64,000 nucleotides of DNA from Acinetobacter venetianus RAG-1 = CIP 110063 (GTDB lineage Bacteria > Pseudomonadota > Gammaproteobacteria > Pseudomonadales > Moraxellaceae), in the NCBI RefSeq assembly GCF_000368585.1, contig NZ_KB849558.1:1639043-1703042 (forward strand), in the 5' to 3' direction. Both the position numbers and the translations under genes were made by a program. This document shows, piece after piece, positions 1-8,800 of the stretch (the first letter of the stretch is position 1; each line of letters begins with the position of its first letter). The notes beneath the pieces were generated by a model. The model had not been told where the DNA came from, searched no databases, and saw only the letters and a program-made list of their open reading frames with translations.

Positions 1-624
1 GCTAGGCGCAGTGATGGTGATATTACCAAATCAAAAATTCTTGAGGCAGCAGGTCAATTGATTGCCCAAAATGGTTTTGCTCAGACAACAAACAAAGAAA
101 TTGCCAAATTGGCAGAGGTCGATTTAGCTGCGATTAACTATCATTTTGATGGTCGTGATGGTTTATATAGCGCTGTGTTGGCTGAAGCACATACACATTA
201 TCTCAACGAACAACAGTTATTGGCGCTCGTGGATAGCCCTCTCCCTCCGACACAAAAACTTGAAACATTTTTTGCAACGCTGGTGAGTAAGCTCGTTGAA
301 AAAGATGTCTGGCATAGTAAAGTTTTTATTCGCGAATTATTTTCCCCTACATCGCATCTGCAAGCATTTATGCAGAGTGATGGTGCTAGAAAGTTTCAAG
401 CCGTCCGAAAAATTATTAGTCAGGTTTCAGGACTAGATGAAAATCACCCAGCGCTATTACCTTGTGTTCTGAGTGTCGTTGCGCCATGTATGATGCTACT
501 GATCGTCGGGAGTAATCTACCTGCACCCATACAAGATATTTCAAAAATGAATGCTCAACAATTGGTTAAGCATCTGATGACCTTTTCCTTAGCAGGTTTA
601 GAAGCAATTAAACAACAGCAGTAA
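1..624 (+). CDS. TetR/AcrR family transcriptional regulator, 5'-truncated by the window edge
   Basis: The reading frame is open from base 1, so the true start lies outside the window; an apparent TTG start at 58 would cut into the DNA-binding domain. The visible protein begins inside a TetR N-terminal helix-turn-helix (ILEAAGQLIAQNGF, then the recognition-helix region AINYHFDGRDGLY). A helical ligand-binding domain follows to residue 207 of the visible frame. The C-terminal part resembles the CerR-type (DUF1956) domain, which is a family guess. It ends 61 bp from the end of the facing GST/SDR operon. Tail-to-tail placement makes it a possible but unproven regulator of that operon; its usual partner may lie upstream of the window. 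Confidence 0.85.
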   Translation, partial: ARRSDGDITKSKILEAAGQLIAQNGFAQTTNKEIAKLAEVDLAAINYHFDGRDGLYSAVLAEAHTHYLNEQQLLALVDSPLPPTQKLETFFATLVSKLVEKDVWHSKVFIRELFSPTSHLQAFMQSDGARKFQAVRKIISQVSGLDENHPALLPCVLSVVAPCMMLLIVGSNLPAPIQDISKMNAQQLVKHLMTFSLAGLEAIKQQQ

Positions 625-685
625 ATCAAGCGAATGTAGCAAAAACAAAGTGATTTAAAGCTTAAAATATTTTAGCTCTAAGATG

Positions 686-1366
686 CTATATCCCTAAACT
701 CAATTCCTGACTCCACGTTGAATTCGGTTGCTGATGCAAATGCAAACAAGCTTTTTTAACCGAATTCACGAAATCTTCGCGATTTCCTTGCCAACGCTCT
801 AGCATGCAATAACACACATGAATTCCCTTGGGATGAAACTCTCTTGCTAATGACTGAGACAATGCTCGAATTGCAGCAAATGAACTCTGGCTGAGAGGAT
901 CATAATATGCTGAACTCTGAGGTTGAGAACCTAGAAAAATCATAGTTCCGCTTTGTCGCATCAACATTTCACGGATCATCACCTGAGATAAACTGACAGC
1001 ACTCAAGCCATTATTATTCCATTCATGCTCAGCTTCTTGAGATAACAAAGTATCCATTTCACGAGCATGACTAAAGTAAGCTTGGAAAATACACAATTCA
1101 ATTTGATGCTTTGAACTTGTGATATGCGAAAGCAGTTTCTTTAATGCATGCGAATCAATCAAATTTATGCGGACTACGGTCAATTGATTGTGCAATTTTT
1201 CAATATGAATTTTTTCTTGATTTAAATCATTCACAACGTGATAAACATGCAAAGCATCGATCAGATTTGTCTCAGCAAAACTTTGGCTGAGCTGTTGAAT
1301 GTCACTGCCAACAACTAGCATACAACCTGTTGCTTTCTTGCCCCATCGAAATAGTTTATTGCTCAT
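686..1366 (-). CDS. Degenerate short-chain dehydrogenase-fold protein (pseudo-SDR)
   Basis: 226 residues if started at the ATG at 1366. That start has an AGGGTGATC ribosome site just upstream and begins 10 bp after the preceding SDR stops; the frame is open further upstream but there overlaps that gene. The fold resembles a classical SDR: an N-terminal beta-alpha region, TMIFLGS at the usual catalytic-serine strand, and the helix SSFAAIRALSQSLAREF typical of SDR helix F. Key residues are missing. The N-terminal strand (MLVVGSDIQQLSQ) lacks the TGxxxGxG dinucleotide loop. The YxxxK catalytic pair is replaced by roughly S-x3-F. It is therefore probably not an oxidoreductase; it may be a structural or regulatory partner of the adjacent SDR, which is inference. 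Confidence 0.7.
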   Translation of the reverse strand: MSNKLFRWGKKATGCMLVVGSDIQQLSQSFAETNLIDALHVYHVVNDLNQEKIHIEKLHNQLTVVRINLIDSHALKKLLSHITSSKHQIELCIFQAYFSHAREMDTLLSQEAEHEWNNNGLSAVSLSQVMIREMLMRQSGTMIFLGSQPQSSAYYDPLSQSSFAAIRALSQSLAREFHPKGIHVCYCMLERWQGNREDFVNSVKKACLHLHQQPNSTWSQELSLGI

Positions 1367-1376
1367 GATGATCACC

Positions 1377-2135
1377 CTAAAATTTTTCTTGATGTGGCCT
1401 AAGATCCAACTCATGCGTCCATAGATCAGCCGTCTGTTGATACAGCATCCAATAATTTTCAGCAATTGCATCAATATTCAAACCACCAGTCCCACGTGTC
1501 ATTCGAGCCAAACGACCTAAACCGAACAATGCTTTATTGACCCGATCCCCATCCACCATGCCATCAATCACCACATGAGCAATATGAATATTTTGAGCTT
1601 TATACTGCTGGGCTAGGTTCAAAGCATAAGCTCTCAAAGCAGATTTACCCATAGTAAATGCAGCAAAAAAAGGCTTACCACGCAACGAGGCACTTGCACC
1701 TGTAAAGATTAATGTGCCCGCTTTTTGTTGCTGAAAAATTTTTAAACAGTTCTGCGAAACCCAAAATGCTGATAAAAAAGTTGAATGCCACATTTTGCTA
1801 AAAAATTTCAATGATGACTGCAAGAAAATTGAAGGTACATTTCCACCCACATTATGAATCACTGCGACCAACTGCTCTTGGCTAAGCGAAATCGATTGAA
1901 ACAGTTGTTGTACTTGTATTGGATCTTCAGCATCTAAACAGTATCCAACTGCGTCACCATGATTGTTTTTGATCTTGGTTGCTATCTGCTCTGCTTTCTC
2001 CAGTGTGCGACCCACAACATAGACTTTTAAACCTTCTTGAGCAAAACGGCGGCTCACTGCAGCTCCAATACCTTGCGATGCACCCACACCAACCACTACA
2101 ACACATTGCTGTCTTTCTGAAAGGGAAATGGTCAT
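1377..2135 (-). CDS. SDR family protein with Phe in place of the catalytic Tyr
   Basis: 252 residues, close to normal classical SDR length. The N-terminal cofactor loop is good (GVGASQGIGAA, about residues 16-26), and HNVGG matches the NNAG strand. TGASASLRG carries the catalytic Ser region. The active-site motif reads FTMGKSAL, so the Lys is present but the Tyr is Phe. This matches what is known of the SDR_c10-like subgroup, which also has Phe with a nearby Lys. NAD(P) binding is likely, while ordinary ketone/alcohol redox chemistry is doubtful. It is the middle gene of the GST-SDR-SDR operon: its start lies 5 bp before the GST stop and its stop lies 10 bp before the third gene. Confidence 0.8.
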   Translation of the reverse strand: MTISLSERQQCVVVVGVGASQGIGAAVSRRFAQEGLKVYVVGRTLEKAEQIATKIKNNHGDAVGYCLDAEDPIQVQQLFQSISLSQEQLVAVIHNVGGNVPSIFLQSSLKFFSKMWHSTFLSAFWVSQNCLKIFQQQKAGTLIFTGASASLRGKPFFAAFTMGKSALRAYALNLAQQYKAQNIHIAHVVIDGMVDGDRVNKALFGLGRLARMTRGTGGLNIDAIAENYWMLYQQTADLWTHELDLRPHQEKF

Positions 2136-2140
2136 AGCGA

Positions 2141-2827
2141 TTACTCAGCTTGCTTGTCATACCAAGCTTTAATTACAGGTCGACTTAATATTTCTTTACC
2201 AAACTGACGACTCGTGCGAATCACTTCACCTAACTGTGAGACCACAGCAATATCTGCGATTGTTTGACTATCCCCAACTAACCAACCTGTCGCTGAAAGC
2301 ACCTGTTCGATTCGATCTAAGTGTCGTCTAAATTCTGCATGAACATCTTCAGCTTTCATTCGACCAGTGCCCTGAAAAAACAATTGCGTTTTGAGTTCAG
2401 CTAAAATAAAGCCTTTAACCATCACTCGTTCATAAGCTGGACGACCTTCGCTACTGATCCGAATAGCTTCCGCCAAAGCCTCTGAATCATTGACACGTAA
2501 ATAGACCTCATAAAAATACAAGGATTCATCAGCCCAATCTTCCCATAATTCAACAAAAGCTCTTTGTGTCGGATCTTTGGGATAAAGTAAAGCTTGGTCG
2601 GGAAAAGCCTCATCTAAGTAGCGCGCAATCCGAGTACTATCTTGGATGCGTTGCTGATGAATATCCACCACAGGAACTTTGCCAACCTTACTCAGCAATG
2701 GCACTTTTGTCCCTAAAATTCCATTGTAGTTTATGGTCTCAAAATCAATTCCTTTGAAGCGAAGCATTCTCGCTGCTTTTTGGCAAAACGGCGAAATTTC
2801 CCATTGATGAAGAACAACTGAACTCAT
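2141..2827 (-). CDS. Glutathione S-transferase family protein
   Basis: 228 residues. The N-terminal thioredoxin-like domain has the SPFCQKAARMLRFKG active-site region (Ser/Cys near residues 12-15). The cis-Pro strand KVPVVDIHQQ follows, then the glutathione-contacting IQDSTRIARYLDEAF with its Asp-Ser pair. A helical C-terminal domain ends in WLVGDSQTIADIAV, the usual N-capping box region. It is the first gene of a minus-strand operon with two SDR-like genes, suggesting a role in handling an electrophilic or carbonyl compound. The substrate cannot be read from sequence. No terminator separates it from the next gene. Confidence 0.85.
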   Translation of the reverse strand: MSSVVLHQWEISPFCQKAARMLRFKGIDFETINYNGILGTKVPLLSKVGKVPVVDIHQQRIQDSTRIARYLDEAFPDQALLYPKDPTQRAFVELWEDWADESLYFYEVYLRVNDSEALAEAIRISSEGRPAYERVMVKGFILAELKTQLFFQGTGRMKAEDVHAEFRRHLDRIEQVLSATGWLVGDSQTIADIAVVSQLGEVIRTSRQFGKEILSRPVIKAWYDKQAE

Positions 2828-3121
2828 TTCTTGTTTCTCTTTTATATCTATTTAAATAATAAATTTGATGAAATTTTGATTAACCATAATCAACTCACTC
2901 CATCTCCTCACTATTTCCCATAAATGCTTTACATCTTAAATGATGGGAAGCTAGTCAGTCTCAAAAAAGAACTAACTTAAGCAAGGTAGCGATGAATCAG
3001 AAAACTGTCAACCAATTGACTAAGCTTAAATCTAAAGTTGTCCTGAAATGACAGCATTTACCCCTAAAAGATAAATGAAGAAATTGATCAATATAATTAT
3101 TGAGCTTTAGAATAATATCGA
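2828..3121. other. Intergenic stretch with no gene
   Basis: About 300 bp of AT-rich DNA between the GST operon start and the adeL terminator. No open frame with coding character and no RNA gene is visible. It must hold the promoter of the GST operon, but no convincing -35/-10 pair stands out. Confidence 0.5.
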
Positions 3122-3145
3122 TAAAAAACAATGCGACATTGTTTG
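3122..3145 (-). terminator. Rho-independent terminator of adeL
   Basis: On the minus strand the arms AAACAATG and CATTGTTT close a three-base loop and are followed by a run of T. It lies 6 bp after the adeL stop codon. Confidence 0.75.
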
Positions 3146-3150
3146 TTTAA

Positions 3151-4182
3151 TTAAGTTTTCAATGCTCTCGCTTCTGCAATATTATGCTGCTCTACTAAAG
3201 TACGAATCGTATATTCATGATTAGTCTTTTGATCACATGCAAATTTACATTTCTGATCGAGTGGCATCGCACTGCCGCCCAATAACGGACAGGCAGCAAA
3301 TAACTCTGCAACCCAATCAACAAAGACTCTAACCTTGTGTGATAAATGGCGGCTTTGTAAATATACCGCTGAAATCGGCATCGGCGCAGGTGTCCACTGC
3401 GGGAGTACTTCTGTTAATGCTCCAGACTCTAAATGATCAGTAAGCATATAACGAGGCCCCTGAATCACTCCAAATCCTTGTAACGCCAAATCAATATAGG
3501 CATCTCCATCATTAACCGATACGTTCCCATTGACACTGACACTTTTAATCAAATCATCAACCATAAAGTCCCAGTCAAAATTACGACCTGTACGACTTGA
3601 AAAGAAATGAATCGCTTGATGATTTTTCTGTAAATCCTCAATAGAAGTTGGTACACCCTTTTTATTTAAATAACAAGGTGATGCAGCTGTCGCACATTGG
3701 AAAGTCCCAATACGTCTTGCGATTAAACTAGAGTCTTGCAACTCACCGACTCGAATTGCGCAATCGACAGCTTCGCCGACCAAATCAACTGGACGATCAT
3801 TCAACCCAATCACAAGATCAATGTCAGGATAACGTGCATGGAACTCACGTAGTCGAGGAATCAAGATCAGCCGTCCAATCGAGACAGGAACATCAATCCT
3901 TAATCGTCCGCGTGGCCCTCTCTCAGCATCATTAAAAGAAGATTCAACATCTTCAACATCGGCTAAGATTCTCACGGTACGGTCATAATACACAGCACCA
4001 TCTGGGGTTAAACTCAGCTTACGCGTTGTTCGATTAAGCAAGCGAACTTGTAAATGTTTTTCTAAAGATTGAATCGTTGTGGTCACAGAAGCTCGTGGCA
4101 AACCCAGCGTATCGGCAGCCAAACTAAAGCTGTTGGTTTCAACAACTTTATTAAAAACTTTCATCGCATGAAATAAATCCAC
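3151..4182 (-). CDS. adeL: LysR-type regulator of the adeFGH efflux operon
   Basis: 343 residues with an N-terminal winged helix-turn-helix (residues 1-60: KVFNKVVETNSFSLAADTLGLPRASVTTTIQSLE) and a LysR substrate-binding domain. It is divergently transcribed from adeF, the classical adeL-adeFGH arrangement in Acinetobacter, where mutations in AdeL are known to raise AdeFGH expression. The last 50 or so residues extend past the usual LysR end and contain three cysteines (ACPLLGG, then QKCKFACDQ). They are plausibly an oligomerisation or metal/redox tail, which is inference. The start is the first ATG after the divergent promoter region. Confidence 0.9.
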   Translation of the reverse strand: MDLFHAMKVFNKVVETNSFSLAADTLGLPRASVTTTIQSLEKHLQVRLLNRTTRKLSLTPDGAVYYDRTVRILADVEDVESSFNDAERGPRGRLRIDVPVSIGRLILIPRLREFHARYPDIDLVIGLNDRPVDLVGEAVDCAIRVGELQDSSLIARRIGTFQCATAASPCYLNKKGVPTSIEDLQKNHQAIHFFSSRTGRNFDWDFMVDDLIKSVSVNGNVSVNDGDAYIDLALQGFGVIQGPRYMLTDHLESGALTEVLPQWTPAPMPISAVYLQSRHLSHKVRVFVDWVAELFAACPLLGGSAMPLDQKCKFACDQKTNHEYTIRTLVEQHNIAEARALKT

Positions 4183-4378
4183 AAGCCCACTCCCAATCGA
4201 ATAATCTAAACAATTACCTAACGATTATTATAAAAATACGAATAGTGTTATCAAATTTAATGTATTTATTCATTATTGACAAACTTTTATGCTCCTTTCA
4301 TTCCATAAATCCTGTTTCTCCCATACAGACCATAACTAAAAGTCTGAAAACAGGGATCCAAATAACTAGGAGCACCTC
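4183..4378 (+). promoter_or_regulatory. adeL-adeF divergent regulatory region
   Basis: 196 bp between divergent start codons. A consensus-like -35 TTGACA is at 4276-4281 facing adeF, but no good -10 follows at 16-18 bp. An imperfect TAAC...GTTA dyad spans about 4218-4250 in an AT-rich stretch, a plausible AdeL site. adeF has the ribosome site AGGAG at 4369-4373. Confidence 0.4.
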
Positions 4379-5602
4379 ATGTCACTTTCTCGCAAACAGC
4401 TGACGCTGTCTGCTGTCATTATTGCCATTTTTGCTACAGGTGGCAGTTTTCTTCTCTTTCAAGAAAATGCAGATGCAAAAGCTACCCCAGCAGCGAATTC
4501 TCAACCCGCAACCACAGTAGATGTAGCCACAGTTGTCAATAAAACCATTACCGATTGGCAAGAATACTCAGGACGTTTAGAGGCGATTGATCAAGTCGAT
4601 ATACGCCCACAAATTTCAGGTAAACTGATTGCTGTCCACTTCAAAGATGGCAGCTTGGTTAATAAAGGCGATTTGCTATTTAGCATTGATCCTCGACCAT
4701 TTGAAGCAGAACTCAACCGCGCCAAAGCTCAACTTGCCTCTGCCGAGGCACAAGTAACGTATAGCTCCGCAAACCTCAGCCGTAACCAACGCTTAATTGA
4801 AAGCAATGCCATTGCTCGTCAAGAGCTTGATCAAGCTCAAAATGAAGCTCGCTCAGCAAATGCGAACTTACAAGCGGCCAGAGCAGCCGTAGAATCTGCT
4901 CGATTAAATCTGGAATATACCCGAATTACTGCGCCTGTCAGTGGTCGAATTTCTAGGGCAGAAGTGACGGTTGGAAACGTAGTTTCAGCTGGAAATGGTG
5001 CACAAGTGTTGACTCGACTGGTCTCTGTTTCGCGCTTATATGCCTCTTTTGATGTAGATGAACAAACCTACTTAAAATATATCAGTAACCAAAGAAACTC
5101 AGCTCAAGTGCCAGTGTATATGGGACTTGCAAATGAGTCTGGCTTTTCTCGCCAAGGTTATATCAGCTCCATCGACAATAACCTCGATAGTACTTCAGGC
5201 ACTATCCGTGTTCGCGCTACTTTTGAAAATCCTACAGGCGTTATGCTCCCAGGACTTTACGCTCGTATTCGTCTTGGTGGAGGACAACCTCGCTCAGCCA
5301 TTCTCATCAATCCGACTGCAATTGGCGTAGATCAAGACAAGCGCTTTGTGGTTGTGGTAGATGCCAAAAATCAAACTGCATATCGTGAAGTTAAACTGGG
5401 TGCTCAACAAGATGGCTTACAAATCGTTGATGGTGGTTTAAAAGCTGGTGAACGTATCGTGGTCAATGGTCTACAACGAATTCGTCCCGGAGATCCAATT
5501 ACACCACACCTTGTTGCTATGCCAAACGCGCAAATCATTGCAGAGAATAGCTCCTCACAACCTCAGCCTACAGACAAAAACTCAACTTCGGCCAAAGGTT
5601 AA
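4379..5602 (+). CDS. adeF: RND efflux periplasmic adaptor AdeF
   Basis: 407 residues. A hydrophobic N-terminal segment (about residues 9-28) anchors or exports the protein. Next come a biotinyl-lipoyl half (RPQISGKLIAVHFKDG), a long alpha-hairpin (about 100-180, Ala/Gln/Arg rich), the second lipoyl half (ITAPVSGRISRAEV) and a beta-barrel. It is the membrane-fusion subunit linking the AdeG pump to the AdeH channel. Length, neighbours and the adjacent adeL fit the Acinetobacter AdeFGH system, known to export fluoroquinolones, chloramphenicol, tetracycline-class drugs and trimethoprim when overexpressed. The gap to adeG is 6 bp. Confidence 0.92.
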   Translation: MSLSRKQLTLSAVIIAIFATGGSFLLFQENADAKATPAANSQPATTVDVATVVNKTITDWQEYSGRLEAIDQVDIRPQISGKLIAVHFKDGSLVNKGDLLFSIDPRPFEAELNRAKAQLASAEAQVTYSSANLSRNQRLIESNAIARQELDQAQNEARSANANLQAARAAVESARLNLEYTRITAPVSGRISRAEVTVGNVVSAGNGAQVLTRLVSVSRLYASFDVDEQTYLKYISNQRNSAQVPVYMGLANESGFSRQGYISSIDNNLDSTSGTIRVRATFENPTGVMLPGLYARIRLGGGQPRSAILINPTAIGVDQDKRFVVVVDAKNQTAYREVKLGAQQDGLQIVDGGLKAGERIVVNGLQRIRPGDPITPHLVAMPNAQIIAENSSSQPQPTDKNSTSAKG

Positions 5603-5608
5603 TCCAAT

Positions 5609-8600
5609 ATGAATATATCTAAGTTTTTCATTGATCGGCCGATCTTTGCTGGCGTGCTGTCAGTATTGATTTTGCTGGCGGGTCTACTTTCTGTCTTTAA
5701 GCTTCCAATTTCCGAATATCCCGAAGTTGTGCCGCCCTCAGTTGTGGTACGTGCCCAATATCCAGGGGCAAACCCTAAAGTGATTGCAGAGACCGTGGCT
5801 TCTCCGTTAGAAGAATCTATTAACGGCGTTGAAGACATGCTGTACATGCAGTCTCAAGCAAACAGTGACGGCAATCTAACGATTACAGTGAACTTCAAAC
5901 TAGGTGTTGATCCTGATAAAGCACAACAACTGGTACAGAACCGTGTTTCGCAAGCGTTGCCCCGCCTCCCAGAAGACGTACAACGTTTAGGTGTTACAAC
6001 ACTAAAAAGCTCGCCCACTTTAACCATGGTTGTGCATCTAACATCTCCAGATAACCGCTACGATATGACTTATCTGAGGAACTATGCAGTCCTCAACGTC
6101 AAAGATCGTTTGGCTCGTTTGCAGGGTGTTGGCGAAGTTGGGCTGTTTGGTTCTGGCGATTATGCGATGCGAGTTTGGCTAGATCCACAGAAAGTCGCTC
6201 AACGAAATCTCACCGCCACTGAAGTCGTCAATGCAATTCGTGAACAAAACATTCAAGTTGCAGCGGGAACTATCGGGGCTGCACCAAATGATTCACCCTT
6301 GCAACTTTCTGTGAATGCTCAAGGTCGTTTAAGTACTGAACAAGAGTTCTCCGATATTATTTTAAAAACGGCTGCTGATGGTGCTGTGACCAAACTCGGC
6401 GATGTCGCGCGCGTTGAACTTGCAGCATCACAATATGGCTTACGTTCATTACTTGATAATAAACAAGCTGTCGCAATACCAATTTTCCAAGCCCCGGGTG
6501 CTAATGCCTTACAAGTTTCTGATCAAGTGCGTAGCACCATGCAGGAACTTTCTAAAGATTTTCCATCCTCGATTAAATACGACATTGTTTACGATCCAAC
6601 TCAGTTCGTACGTGCCAGTATCAAGGCTGTTATTCATACCTTACTTGAAGCGATTGCTCTAGTTGTCGTGGTTGTAATCCTATTTCTACAAACATGGCGA
6701 GCATCCATCATTCCTTTACTCGCTGTACCTGTTTCGATAATTGGTACATTTGCACTGATGCTGGCGTTTGGTTATTCCATCAATGCACTTTCGCTATTCG
6801 GGATGGTTCTCGCTATCGGAATCGTAGTCGATGATGCGATCGTCGTGGTGGAAAATGTTGAGAGGAATATTGAAGCAGGTTTAAGCCCAAGAGATGCGAC
6901 TTATCGTGCCATGCGTGAAGTGAGCGGCCCGATTATTGCGATTGCCCTGACTCTTGTTGCCGTGTTCGTCCCTCTTGCATTCATGACAGGTTTAACAGGT
7001 CAGTTTTATAAGCAATTCGCAATGACGATTGCTATTTCAACTGTCATTTCAGCATTCAACTCTCTTACCCTTTCGCCTGCCTTAGCTGCAATGTTACTGA
7101 AGGGTCATGACGCGAAACCTGATGTACTGACGCGTTTTATGAATCGTGTCTTTGGACGCTTCTTTGCATTATTCAATCGTGTATTCTCTCGTGCTTCGGA
7201 CAAATACGGTCGAGGCGTGAACCGCGTCATTTCCCATAAAGCTTCAGCAATGGGTGTCTATGCTGCATTACTTGGTCTGACCATTGGGATTTCATATATC
7301 GTTCCCGGAGGATTTGTTCCTGCTCAAGATAAACAATACCTGATTAGTTTTGCCCAATTACCAAATGGTGCTTCACTCGACCGCACTGAAACTGTGATTC
7401 GAAAAATGAGTGATGCCGCGCTCAAACAACCCGGCGTCGAAAGTGCCGTAGCATTCCCCGGTTTATCCATCAATGGCTTTACCAACAGCTCAAGTGCAGG
7501 GATCGTCTTTGTCACCTTAAAACCATTTGATGAACGTAAAGGCGCTGATCTTTCAGCCAATGCGATTGCTGGTGCATTAAATCAAAAATATGCTGCGATT
7601 CAAGATGCTTATATCGCGGTATTCCCACCACCACCTGTGATGGGCTTAGGTACGATGGGTGGCTTTAAACTACAACTTGAGGATCGTGGTGCATTAGGTT
7701 ACTCGGCCCTAAATGATGCAGCGCAATCCTTTATGAAAGCAGCACAATCCGCACCCGAATTAGGGCCAATGTTCTCGAGTTATCAGATCAATGTCCCACA
7801 ATTAAATGTAGATTTAGATCGTGTTAAAGCCAAACAACAAGGTGTTGCCATTACCGATGTATTTAATACCATGCAAATCTACTTGGGTTCGCAATACGTC
7901 AATGATTTCAACCGTTTTGGTCGTGTCTATCAAGTGCGTGCTCAAGCGGATGCACCGTTCCGTGCCAATCCAGAAGACATTTCACAGCTCAAAACACGAA
8001 ATGATGCTGGGCAAATGGTTCCACTCTCTTCATTGGTGAAAGTCACACAAACCTACGGTCCAGAAATGGTCGTGCGATATAACGGCTACACTGCGGCAGA
8101 TATTAACGGCGGTCCTGCGCCGGGATATTCTTCAAGCCAAGCAGAGGCCGCTGTTGAACGCATTGCAGCAGAAACCTTGCCGCGTGGGGTAAAATTTGAA
8201 TGGACAGATTTAACCTATCAAAAAATCTTAGCGGGTAATGCAGGATTGTGGGTATTTCCAATCAGCGTCTTACTCGTGTTTTTGGTTTTAGCTGCACAAT
8301 ACGAAAGCCTTACGCTTCCTTTGGCTGTTATTTTGATTGTTCCAATGGGTATCTTGGCAGCACTGGCTGGAGTCTGGTTCACGGGTGGCGATAACAACAT
8401 CTTTACCCAAATTGGACTCATGGTACTCGTCGGACTGGCCTGTAAAAATGCCATATTAATTGTCGAGTTTGCCCGTGAACTCGAAATGCAAGGTGCTACG
8501 GCATTTAGAGCAGCTGTTGAAGCAAGTCGTTTACGTTTACGCCCAATTTTGATGACCTCGATTGCCTTTATTATGGGTGTAATTCCACTCGTAACATCGA

Positions 8601-8788
8601 CAGGTGCTGGTTCAGAAATGCGCCATGCCATGGGTGTAGCGGTGTTCTTTGGCATGATCGGGGTAACATTATTCGGTCTATTCCTCACCCCAGCATTTTA
8701 TGTCCTGATTCGTACATTGAATAGCAAACATAAATTGCATTCTGCTGCGGTACACGAAGCACCTTTACATAATCCGAATCATCAATAA
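5609..8788 (+). CDS. adeG: RND multidrug efflux permease AdeG
   Basis: 1059 residues, the length of AdeG. HAE1-family inner-membrane proton/drug antiporter: TM1 at residues 10-28, a large periplasmic loop, then the TM2-TM6 block with the proton-relay Asp pair in IVVDDAIVVVENVERN. A second periplasmic loop and TM7-TM12 follow, including GLACKNAILIVEFAREL. The start follows adeF by 6 bp, and the end (TAA at 8786-8788) sits in the adeH ribosome site, so adeFGH is a single transcription unit. No frameshift is seen. Confidence 0.94.
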   Translation: MNISKFFIDRPIFAGVLSVLILLAGLLSVFKLPISEYPEVVPPSVVVRAQYPGANPKVIAETVASPLEESINGVEDMLYMQSQANSDGNLTITVNFKLGVDPDKAQQLVQNRVSQALPRLPEDVQRLGVTTLKSSPTLTMVVHLTSPDNRYDMTYLRNYAVLNVKDRLARLQGVGEVGLFGSGDYAMRVWLDPQKVAQRNLTATEVVNAIREQNIQVAAGTIGAAPNDSPLQLSVNAQGRLSTEQEFSDIILKTAADGAVTKLGDVARVELAASQYGLRSLLDNKQAVAIPIFQAPGANALQVSDQVRSTMQELSKDFPSSIKYDIVYDPTQFVRASIKAVIHTLLEAIALVVVVVILFLQTWRASIIPLLAVPVSIIGTFALMLAFGYSINALSLFGMVLAIGIVVDDAIVVVENVERNIEAGLSPRDATYRAMREVSGPIIAIALTLVAVFVPLAFMTGLTGQFYKQFAMTIAISTVISAFNSLTLSPALAAMLLKGHDAKPDVLTRFMNRVFGRFFALFNRVFSRASDKYGRGVNRVISHKASAMGVYAALLGLTIGISYIVPGGFVPAQDKQYLISFAQLPNGASLDRTETVIRKMSDAALKQPGVESAVAFPGLSINGFTNSSSAGIVFVTLKPFDERKGADLSANAIAGALNQKYAAIQDAYIAVFPPPPVMGLGTMGGFKLQLEDRGALGYSALNDAAQSFMKAAQSAPELGPMFSSYQINVPQLNVDLDRVKAKQQGVAITDVFNTMQIYLGSQYVNDFNRFGRVYQVRAQADAPFRANPEDISQLKTRNDAGQMVPLSSLVKVTQTYGPEMVVRYNGYTAADINGGPAPGYSSSQAEAAVERIAAETLPRGVKFEWTDLTYQKILAGNAGLWVFPISVLLVFLVLAAQYESLTLPLAVILIVPMGILAALAGVWFTGGDNNIFTQIGLMVLVGLACKNAILIVEFARELEMQGATAFRAAVEASRLRLRPILMTSIAFIMGVIPLVTSTGAGSEMRHAMGVAVFFGMIGVTLFGLFLTPAFYVLIRTLNSKHKLHSAAVHEAPLHNPNHQ

Positions 8789-8800
8789 GGAGGACATTTG

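Noticed and set aside
625..685. AT-rich palindrome TAAAATATTTTA as terminator of the TetR gene
   Set aside because: Too weak a stem and no T-run of note; probably chance in AT-rich DNA.
8218..8688. 156-codon frame antisense to adeG
   Set aside because: Shadow of a clearly real gene; composition mirrors the membrane segments of AdeG.
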